A DNA stretch of 64,000 bases, taken from positions 1-64,000 of the forward strand of contig CAYTBN010000036.1 in assembly GCA_964436045.1 (NCBI GenBank), written 5' to 3'. A program made the translations under genes and the position numbers. Positions 57,705 to 64,000 of this stretch are shown here, piece after piece (within the stretch, counting starts at the first letter, position 1; the number at the start of each line of letters is the position of its first letter). Under the pieces are notes generated by a model. It saw only the letters and a list, made by a program, of their open reading frames with translations. It was not told where the DNA came from and did no database searches. This stretch comes from CAYTBN01 sp964436045. Lineage in GTDB: Bacteria > Myxococcota_A > UBA796 > UBA9615 > CAYRNR01.

Positions 57705-60362
57705 GTGAAGCCACACGTCGTCGCGTCGCTCGCGCTGCTCCTCCTGCTCCCATCAGCGGGATGCTCCCCACTCGATCGCGACCCCTCGCGGGCGTACGCA
57801 CACGCGGTCTACGACCCCGCGGAGGGCGACATCCCGCTGCCCAGCGATCTGGTCGTGGAGGAGGGACAGCTGGCGCTGCCGACCGACGATCCGGAGCTGT
57901 CGCAGGCGGACGTGGCCTTCCGCGAGTACCTCAACTCGCTGGAGGCGTGGCCGACGACCATCTCGGCGGCGGTGAAGTTCAGTGATCCCCTGACCCCCGA
58001 CTCGGTCAGCGAGGACACGGTGCAGGTCTGGCGCTGGGGCGACGCGCCCGGGCGGGTGGAAGGTGTGGCGCTGACGCTGGAGGGAGACGGCGCGGAGATA
58101 TCACTCACCGCGCCGGAGGGTGGCTGGGAGCCGGGCGGGCAGTACTTCGCGCTGGTCCGCGGCGGCGACGACGGCGTCCGCACTGCCACGGGCGCGGAGG
58201 TGGGGCCCGACACCGCGTTCTACTTCCTGCGCCTGGACGAGCCGCTGGACGCCTACGTCAATCACCGGGCCTTCCCCGGCGCCAACCGCGAGGAGCGGCT
58301 GGAGGTGGCCGCTTCCCTCGAGGAGATCCGGCTGCAGCTGGACCCCTACCTGGACTTCCTGGAGGACGCCGCGTCCCCCAAGGATCGCATCCCACGGGAC
58401 CAGGTCTCGGCCCTGTGGGCGTTCTCGATCACCGACCGGGTCGAGCTGGCGATGGACGCCGACTCGGGACGTATGCCCCTGCCCTTCGACCTGCTGATCG
58501 ATCCGGACACCGGCCTCGTGGACCTGCCGGCGGACGCCGACGACAGCGAGCTGGAGGCCGACGCCAAGCTCCAGGCCAACAAGCTCGACGGCTTCGGCGT
58601 GTCGGCGGACCTGATGTTCGAGCTGACCGGCGCGGCGGATCCGGCCACGGCCAACACCAACAGCATCCAGCTCTGGGAGCTGGGCGCCGAGCCGCGGCAG
58701 CTGGAGATCTCGGTGAGGCTGCTGGCCGAGGAGGGGGAGGCTCCCTGCCACCAGACCCCGACCCACCCCGACTGCCGCCACGTCTTCGTGGCCCTGGACG
58801 CCCTGGAGATCCCGCTGGCGGGCAAGAGCACCTACGCGCTGGTGGTCGGCCGCGGGCTCCACGACACCGACGGTCGCTCCGTCGTGCCGATGGCGGTCGG
58901 ACACTTCGTGACCAGCGAGTTCCCCCTGTTCGCCGACGGCCGCAGCCAGGTCGCTGTGCTCGACGACGACGACGCCGAGCGACTGGAGGCGGTGCGGCTG
59001 AAGGCGGCGCCGCTGCTGGACACTCTGGAGCGCGACCAGCTGGTGGCCGCCTGGCCGTTCACGACCCTGGACGCGGTGCCCGCGGTCGCCGCGGCGGCGT
59101 CGATGGTCCAGGACCTGGGTATCCCGGTCACCCCCCTGATCGAGGCCCGCAAGCCCGCCTACTCCTTGCTGGGCGACGACGCCCTCGAAGACCTGTTCCC
59201 CGGCCCCATCAACCCGGCGCCGGCGATCTACGCCGTCCGCACCTACGGCGTGGCCGAAGTGGTCCAGGGCACGCTGCCGATGCCCTACTTCCTGGATCGG
59301 GAGACCCGCCGCTGGCGCGAGGACGGCAGCTCGGACGTGGAGGCGGTGCCGTTCTGGGCGATGGTCCCGGAGGACGTGGATCCGGACCAGCCGTTGCCGG
59401 TGGTCATCTTCGGTCCGGCCATCGTCACCGACCGGCGTTTCCTGATCACCATCAGCGGCCGGCTGGCGACCAACGGCTTCGCGGCGGTGGCCATCGACTA
59501 CCCATTCCACGGCGAGCGCACGGTCTGCATCGAAGCCAGCCTGGCAGCGGTGCCCAACTTCTTCCCCGAGGAGCTACAGCCGCTGGTGGGCTTCGAGGAC
59601 GAGCTGATCTGGCTACCCCCCTGCGAGTCGGGTGACGACGCCACCTGCAGCGACAGCGGCGAGTGCCTGGACGCCACGGGCGCCCCCGAAGATTTCACCA
59701 CCTTCCCGATCATCGACATGAAGCCCGCGTCCGGGGCGGCGTTCCTGGACGTGCGCGACATCCCCCACATCACCGACCACTTCCGCCAGGCGCTCTCGGA
59801 CATCGGGGGGTTGCACCACTCGCTGCGGACCGCCGACTGGTCACCCGTCTTTGGCGCACCGGTGGATCCGGCTCACGTGAACTACGTGGGCCAATCGCTG
59901 GGCTCGATCGTCGGCTCGGTGTACGTGGCGGTGACGCCCGACATCGAGAAGGTCGTGCTCAACGTGCCGGGCTCCAACATGGTCGATCTCTTCCTGGACT
60001 CGGACTTCTTCGGCCCGCAGGTGGACGAGTACTTCCGGAAGATCGAGGTGGAGGACGGCAGCCTGGAGCAGGCGCGGCTGCTGGCGATCTCGTCGTGGTT
60101 GGTGGACTCGGTCGACCCACACACCCTCGGCCACAAGTTCGCCGAGGACGAGCGCGTAGGGCTGATCCAGATGGACCGGATCGACGAGGACAGCGGCGAC
60201 ATCATCATCCCCAACTACACCACCGACTCCCTGATCCGGGTCACCGGGCTGCCGATCATCGAGTACCCATCCAACCTGCACGTGGATCTCATCGTCCCGG
60301 GCCTGGGCTACGAGATGCAGGACGACATGGTGGACTTCCTGACCGGGGAGCTGGAGCTGTGA
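57705..60362 (+). CDS. VolA-like lipoprotein lipase (bacterial virulence-factor lipase type)
   Basis: An 885-aa lipoprotein; the signal peptide ends SAGC and is followed by repeated beta domains with D-x-LPSD/PFDLLID motifs (YDPAEGDIPLPSDLVVE; MPLPFDLLIDPDTGLV) typical of the Lipase_bact_N region. A C-terminal alpha/beta hydrolase follows: AVAIDYPFHGERTV (~600) and YVGQSLGSIVG with nucleophile Ser731. Vibrio VolA, a surface lysophospholipase, has this layout and is co-transcribed with a FadL homologue; here a FadL barrel gene overlaps the stop (GTGA). Likely frees fatty acids from lipids at the cell surface. GTG start 1 base after the RAYT stop. Confidence 0.8.
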   Translation: MKPHVVASLALLLLLPSAGCSPLDRDPSRAYAHAVYDPAEGDIPLPSDLVVEEGQLALPTDDPELSQADVAFREYLNSLEAWPTTISAAVKFSDPLTPDSVSEDTVQVWRWGDAPGRVEGVALTLEGDGAEISLTAPEGGWEPGGQYFALVRGGDDGVRTATGAEVGPDTAFYFLRLDEPLDAYVNHRAFPGANREERLEVAASLEEIRLQLDPYLDFLEDAASPKDRIPRDQVSALWAFSITDRVELAMDADSGRMPLPFDLLIDPDTGLVDLPADADDSELEADAKLQANKLDGFGVSADLMFELTGAADPATANTNSIQLWELGAEPRQLEISVRLLAEEGEAPCHQTPTHPDCRHVFVALDALEIPLAGKSTYALVVGRGLHDTDGRSVVPMAVGHFVTSEFPLFADGRSQVAVLDDDDAERLEAVRLKAAPLLDTLERDQLVAAWPFTTLDAVPAVAAAASMVQDLGIPVTPLIEARKPAYSLLGDDALEDLFPGPINPAPAIYAVRTYGVAEVVQGTLPMPYFLDRETRRWREDGSSDVEAVPFWAMVPEDVDPDQPLPVVIFGPAIVTDRRFLITISGRLATNGFAAVAIDYPFHGERTVCIEASLAAVPNFFPEELQPLVGFEDELIWLPPCESGDDATCSDSGECLDATGAPEDFTTFPIIDMKPASGAAFLDVRDIPHITDHFRQALSDIGGLHHSLRTADWSPVFGAPVDPAHVNYVGQSLGSIVGSVYVAVTPDIEKVVLNVPGSNMVDLFLDSDFFGPQVDEYFRKIEVEDGSLEQARLLAISSWLVDSVDPHTLGHKFAEDERVGLIQMDRIDEDSGDIIIPNYTTDSLIRVTGLPIIEYPSNLHVDLIVPGLGYEMQDDMVDFLTGELEL

Positions 60363-61615
60363 GGGATCGGGCGGCCGGACCCCGCCACGCCGCCGTGGCG
60401 CTGGCGCTGCTGCTGGTCCCCTGGGCCGCCCGCGCCGGGGGTTTCGAGATCGCCCAGCAGGGAGCAGTCGCCGGCGGGACAGCCCACGCTGGCGTCGCAC
60501 GCACCGACGATCCCTCGGCGGCCTGGTTCAATCCTGCGGCGCTCGCCGACGACGGCGGCCTGCGGCTGGGGCTGGGTATCACCCTGGCCGCCCCCCGGAT
60601 CCACGCCGAGGCGATCCCCTCGGCCCCCGACGCCCCCTGGGAGGCCACCACCGAGGCCAGCCTCTCCACGCCCCCCCAGCTCTACCTCAGCTACGCGGGC
60701 GGCCGCTGGCTGATGGGCGTGTCCCTCAACGTGCCCTTCGGCTCCACCATGCGCTGGTCCGCCGACTGGCCCCAGCGCTTCGACATCATCTCGTCCGTAT
60801 CCCGGTTCTTCCGCGTCGCTCCCTTTGTGGGCTACCGCCTGGGCCCGGTGCGGATCGCCATCGGTCCCCACTTCGATCTGGGTTCCCTGGACGTGCTCAA
60901 GGCGACGAACCACGTGGCCGAGGAGGGGCAGGCCCACTTCGCATTCGACGCCGAGGGCGTGGGGGGCGACGTCTCCGTGCTGCTCGAGATCTCCGACCGG
61001 CTTGCGCTGGGGGTCTCATACAAGAGCCGCACCCGCCTGATCCTGACCGGGGACGCGGACTTCACCGTGCCCGCCACCTTCGCCCCGGGTTATCCCGACC
61101 AGGGGATCGCGGCGGAATGGTGGCTGCCGGACCGGATCGCGATCGGCGTCGCCCACTGCGGGTCGGTGGTGTCGGTCTTCGGCGACGCCAGCGTCACCCT
61201 GTGGTCGGTCAACCAGACCCTGACCCTGGACTTCGAGGACGAGGTCACCCCGGACAGCGAGGTGCTCTACGGCTGGCGTGACTCGCTGGCGGTCCGGCTG
61301 GGCACCGACATCGCCGTGGCCCAGCGCCTCAGCTTGCGGGCGGGCGCGTACGTCGATGGCATCCCCGGCGCGCCGCCTCCGGCCGAGAACCTCTCCCCCT
61401 CCTCCCCCGACGCCACCCGGATCGGCTTCACGATCGGTGCTGGAGTCCGCCCGGCCGATCCCCTGTCCATCGACCTGTTCTACGAGCACCTGCGCCTGCT
61501 GGAGCGGGCCTCGACCAGCGCCGACTACCCCCAGGCCAGCTACCGGGGCCACGCCCATTTCCTCGGGTTGTCGGTGGGGATCCGCGTCCCGAACCGCTCC
61601 ACGGCTACTCGCTGA
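60359..61615 (+). CDS. fadL: FadL/OmpP1-type outer-membrane long-chain fatty acid transporter
   Basis: A 418-aa outer-membrane barrel. After a signal peptide (ending ARA) comes the FadL N-terminal hatch signature GGFEIAQQGAVAGGTAHAGVARTDDPSAAWFNPAAL. Later strands include SLNVPFGSTMRW, FRVAPFVGYRLGPVRIAIG, GVSYKSRTRLILTGDADF and a C-terminal RGHAHFLGLSVGIRV. It takes up long-chain fatty acids or similar hydrophobics across the outer membrane. GTG start overlaps the lipase TGA, so hydrolysis and uptake are coupled. Its 3' end overlaps the convergent gene by 11 bases. Confidence 0.88.
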   Translation: MRDRAAGPRHAAVALALLLVPWAARAGGFEIAQQGAVAGGTAHAGVARTDDPSAAWFNPAALADDGGLRLGLGITLAAPRIHAEAIPSAPDAPWEATTEASLSTPPQLYLSYAGGRWLMGVSLNVPFGSTMRWSADWPQRFDIISSVSRFFRVAPFVGYRLGPVRIAIGPHFDLGSLDVLKATNHVAEEGQAHFAFDAEGVGGDVSVLLEISDRLALGVSYKSRTRLILTGDADFTVPATFAPGYPDQGIAAEWWLPDRIAIGVAHCGSVVSVFGDASVTLWSVNQTLTLDFEDEVTPDSEVLYGWRDSLAVRLGTDIAVAQRLSLRAGAYVDGIPGAPPPAENLSPSSPDATRIGFTIGAGVRPADPLSIDLFYEHLRLLERASTSADYPQASYRGHAHFLGLSVGIRVPNRSTATR

Positions 61616-63377
61616 GCGCGAACAACTCCACGAACACGGGCACCGAGGTCAGCTCCAGGTACAGGGAACAGTCCTCCTCGAGCGGCACCTGCTCGGGCTG
61701 CGGGGGCGGGGCGGCGGGATCGATGACCGCGCGGGTGACGGTGGCCTCGTCCTCGGCGCACTGCAGGGGCAGCGAGTAGCTCGTGGGGGCCTCGGTCTCA
61801 CCGGGGAGTTCGAGGACGCCGTCCTCCCACCACAGCACGTACAGGGCGTAGCCGATGCGCTCGAAGCGATAGCCCCGGACGCCTTCCGTGTCGCCGACCG
61901 GTGACTGAATGACGAACTGCCCGTCGCCGAGCTTGTCGGCCAGCAGCTCCAGGTTGCGGTAGGCCGGCCGCAGGGCCTCGGCCGTCCAGGTCCCGCAACC
62001 ACCGTCGGTGCGGGACGCATCGAGCATGCCGAGGGCAACGGAGGCCCCTTCTCGCTCGATGGCCGCCAGCCGCAGCCCGGCGTCGGAGGCGTCGAGGGCG
62101 TCGACCGTGGGCGCCAGCTGGATGCCGACGGCGCCCTCACCCAGGGCTGTGGCCGCCTTGTGGACCACGCCGCTGGCCGCGCGGGCCGCCAGCCAGTCCC
62201 GGGCCTGGCCAGCCGCCGGTTCCTCGAAGGTCGCCAACGCCGCCAGCGCGGCGACGATGTCAGCCTGCTGGGCGGCTTCGACCGGATACTGGGCGGGGAA
62301 GCCGGCGCCGCTTGCCAGCGGTCCGACGGCCGGTGCGGCGACGATCCAGATCGGATGGTCATAGCCCCGGTCGGCCATCTCTCCCCGCAGCCAGTCCAGG
62401 GTGGGCCGGATCTCCGTGTAGTCGCCCCGGGAGTGGACCGCCACGAAGTCGAACAGGTCCGGCCGGTCGAGGATCGCCGCCACCCCCGCGAACGAGTTGT
62501 GGGCCAGGGGCTCGCCGGCCAGCCGCGCTTCGATCTCCGCCGCGGTCGGCTCGTTGCCCTCGAAGACCTCCCACAGCAGCAGCGGCACCGTGCCCAGCCG
62601 GACCTCCGGGTAGGCCGCCTGGGCCTCCTCGGCGGTGGCCTCGGCCAGGGTCAGATAGTCCCCGTGGTCGTTGGAGGGCCAGAGATCGGACCACTCGCGA
62701 CCGACGGTCCAGTGGCGAACGGGTGCCGCCAATCCGGGCATGTCGTCGACACCATCGCCGTCGTAGCGCTCGACCAGCGCGTGGATGAAGGCCCGGTAGT
62801 CGTCCATGTGTTCCGCCCGCGGCATCACGTCCCCGTCCGCGGGCGGGTCGGCGCCGCTGTCGTCCACGTCGACGCTGGCCCAGGCGTTGCGGGGGCTGAT
62901 CGCGGCCAGCAGCCCGGTCACACCCGCGGCCTGGAAACCGGCGACGGCGGTGTCGCCACAGCTCCAGTCATAGACGTGGAGGGCCCCGTCGGGCGGCGAC
63001 TCCTCGATGGAGCCCCAGGCGAACAGGTCGTCGGCAAGGCGGGCCCAGGTCACCCCGGTGGCCCCGATCATCGAGCCCACCCCGGGGTGGGCCGGCGCCA
63101 CACCCAACGCCAGGGTTGGCCAGTCGTCGTCTTCGGGGGGCTCGGTGGTATCGTCGTCGTCCGCAGAATCGTCGTCCCCGGTCGCGTCATCGTCGCCGGA
63201 CGTGTCGTCGTCTCCCGCCACGTCGTCATCCCCGCTGGTGTCGTCGTCGGTGATCGCCGCCGGACACCCCGGGATCGGACACAGGAGCAACGCGGCGAGG
63301 GCGGGGAGAACGGCCGACAGGGAGGTCAGCGGAGCACCCTTCGCAGGGATCGGAGTCGGTTTCAGTGGGCAAATCAC
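61605..63377 (-). CDS. Asp-rich-linker lipoprotein with glycosidase-like TIM-barrel domain
   Basis: About 590 aa. The lipobox IPGC is preceded by a hydrophobic stretch, then a linker of GDDDTSGDDDA units, then a ~450-residue domain with TIM-barrel traits: GVTWARLADDLFAW, RHWTVGREWSDLWP (possible acid/base Glu), FDFVAVHSRGDYTEI and PIWIVAAPAVG, where glycosidases of this sort usually have a Glu nucleophile. That Glu is not seen, so catalysis is doubtful. Start GTG at 63377 is weakly supported: a TACACT -10 lies 8 bases upstream, so a leaderless start is possible. It gives a long n-region. Confidence 0.6.
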   Translation of the reverse strand: MICPLKPTPIPAKGAPLTSLSAVLPALAALLLCPIPGCPAAITDDDTSGDDDVAGDDDTSGDDDATGDDDSADDDDTTEPPEDDDWPTLALGVAPAHPGVGSMIGATGVTWARLADDLFAWGSIEESPPDGALHVYDWSCGDTAVAGFQAAGVTGLLAAISPRNAWASVDVDDSGADPPADGDVMPRAEHMDDYRAFIHALVERYDGDGVDDMPGLAAPVRHWTVGREWSDLWPSNDHGDYLTLAEATAEEAQAAYPEVRLGTVPLLLWEVFEGNEPTAAEIEARLAGEPLAHNSFAGVAAILDRPDLFDFVAVHSRGDYTEIRPTLDWLRGEMADRGYDHPIWIVAAPAVGPLASGAGFPAQYPVEAAQQADIVAALAALATFEEPAAGQARDWLAARAASGVVHKAATALGEGAVGIQLAPTVDALDASDAGLRLAAIEREGASVALGMLDASRTDGGCGTWTAEALRPAYRNLELLADKLGDGQFVIQSPVGDTEGVRGYRFERIGYALYVLWWEDGVLELPGETEAPTSYSLPLQCAEDEATVTRAVIDPAAPPPQPEQVPLEEDCSLYLELTSVPVFVELFALSE

Positions 63378-63385
63378 GCCCGTCC

Positions 63386-63391
63386 AGTGTA
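63386..63391 (-). promoter_or_regulatory. -10 element (TACACT) for the glycosidase-like lipoprotein
   Basis: TACACT on the minus strand ends 8 bases before the GTG at 63377, consistent with a leaderless or near-leaderless transcript. Confidence 0.35.
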
Positions 63392-63426
63392 GAACGTGTC
63401 CCCCAAACACAACGAGAGGCTTCCGC

Positions 63427-64000
63427 ATGAGCAACCACGCACGCTTCCTCTGGACCTTGATCGCCCTGGCCGCGATGCTGCTGACTGGCTGCCCCCCGGC
63501 AGAAGACACGGGAGACACGGGCTCCGCCGACGAGGCAGTCGCCGAGGGTCACGAGGGCCACGGCGACAGCCCGTTCCACGCCGAGGGCGTCGAGTCCGCC
63601 ATCGAGAACATCGACAATGGCGTGACCGTCACCTTCACCACCGAGAACGCCGACCAGGTCACCGAGCTGCAGGAGTTCGTGGCCAAGAAGGCCGAGGGCG
63701 ACGCGCACGAGGGCTGCAAGCACGAGTGCGCCTGCAAGTGGGAGGGCGTCACCAAGTCCTACGAGAACCTGGACAACGGCGTGACCATGACCCTGACCGC
63801 CGAGGATGCCGAGCTGGTCACCAAGATCCAGGAGTTCATAGCCGCCAAGGCCGAAGGCGGCCACGGCGGTGGCCACCACGGCGAAGGCCACGAAGCCCAC
63901 GCTGACGGCCCCTGGGCGATCTTCCACGCCGAGGGCGTGACCCGCACCGCCGAGAACCTGGACAACGGCGTCAAGATGCTCTTCACCTGCGGCTGCCCCC
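63427..64000 (+). CDS. His-rich repeat lipoprotein, partial (3' end outside window)
   Basis: The first 191 codons of a lipoprotein (signal peptide ends LLTGC). It contains at least three copies of a ~40-residue unit: FHAEGVESAIENIDNGVTVTFT, WEGVTKSYENLDNGVTMTLT, FHAEGVTRTAENLDNGVKMLFT. Each is followed by a helix such as VTELQEFVAKKAEG. The linkers are rich in His (GHEGHG, GHGGGHHGEGHEAH), and Cys clusters (CKHECACK, CGC) lie at the unit starts. Together these suggest metal binding, perhaps Zn, Cu or Ni handling in the periplasm. ATG at 63427 has GAGAGG with 7-base spacing. The gene continues beyond the right edge. Confidence 0.75.
   Translation, partial: MSNHARFLWTLIALAAMLLTGCPPAEDTGDTGSADEAVAEGHEGHGDSPFHAEGVESAIENIDNGVTVTFTTENADQVTELQEFVAKKAEGDAHEGCKHECACKWEGVTKSYENLDNGVTMTLTAEDAELVTKIQEFIAAKAEGGHGGGHHGEGHEAHADGPWAIFHAEGVTRTAENLDNGVKMLFTCGCP

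Noticed and set aside
1..64000. tRNA, rRNA, prophage or integrase-linked attachment sites
   Set aside because: None could be recognised by reading; a dedicated search was not possible.

Overview
The window is high-GC DNA from a Gram-negative, didermic bacterium, most likely a Myxococcota / deltaproteobacterial-type lineage. The signs are several lipoproteins with Asp-rich low-complexity linkers, MopE-like Asp/Cys repeats, a MYXO-CTERM-like C-terminus, FG-GAP and PHP-domain lipoproteins, and a FadL-type outer-membrane barrel. No tRNA, rRNA, CRISPR or prophage was seen. Genes are densely packed, with many ATGA/GTGA overlaps. Many leading genes have a recognisable -10 hexamer (TAnnnT, often TGnTAnnnT).

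Layout. 1-4.2 kb: secreted or lipoprotein genes and one small membrane protein. 4.3-5.3 kb: a phosphofructokinase that seems to start at ATA. 5.3-12.7 kb: three SGNH hydrolases, a GT-C-like membrane protein coupled to a UPF0104-type integral membrane protein, and a methyltransferase. 12.8-18.7 kb: a large lipoprotein, then an operon of an unknown protein with an internal lipobox, two paralogous radical SAM/SPASM proteins and a sulfatase-like enzyme. 18.8-20.1 kb: a lone Fic gene with an AT-rich, repeat-bearing upstream region. 20.3-45.9 kb: the core of a large envelope island. 46-51 kb: paired Cys-rich membrane proteins (one frameshifted), a DASS transporter and an FG-GAP lipoprotein with an in-frame TGA. 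51-64 kb: a PHP lipoprotein with a barrel-like protein, a PhoPQ-related hydrolase, a RAYT-type transposase, a VolA-like lipase with a FadL barrel, a glycosidase-like lipoprotein and a His-rich repeat lipoprotein cut by the window end.

The most distinctive element is the island from about 5.3 to 45.9 kb. It holds ten membrane-anchored SGNH hydrolases and six polytopic GT-C-like proteins that sort into three paralogous pairs. It also has two UPF0104-type proteins, one Wzx-like flippase, two beta-propeller lipoproteins, two small Gly/Pro-rich lipoproteins, a DUF5989-like micro-protein and a B12/radical SAM enzyme. Almost every non-SGNH class is present exactly twice. I infer a machine that builds, flips and O-acylates (or deacylates) surface glycans or glycolipids; the product is not predictable from sequence.

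Three loci look like single G-to-A changes (two ATA starts, one in-frame TGA), and one gene has at least one frameshift at a G run. These are either real biology or consensus errors and should be resolved before functional claims are made.
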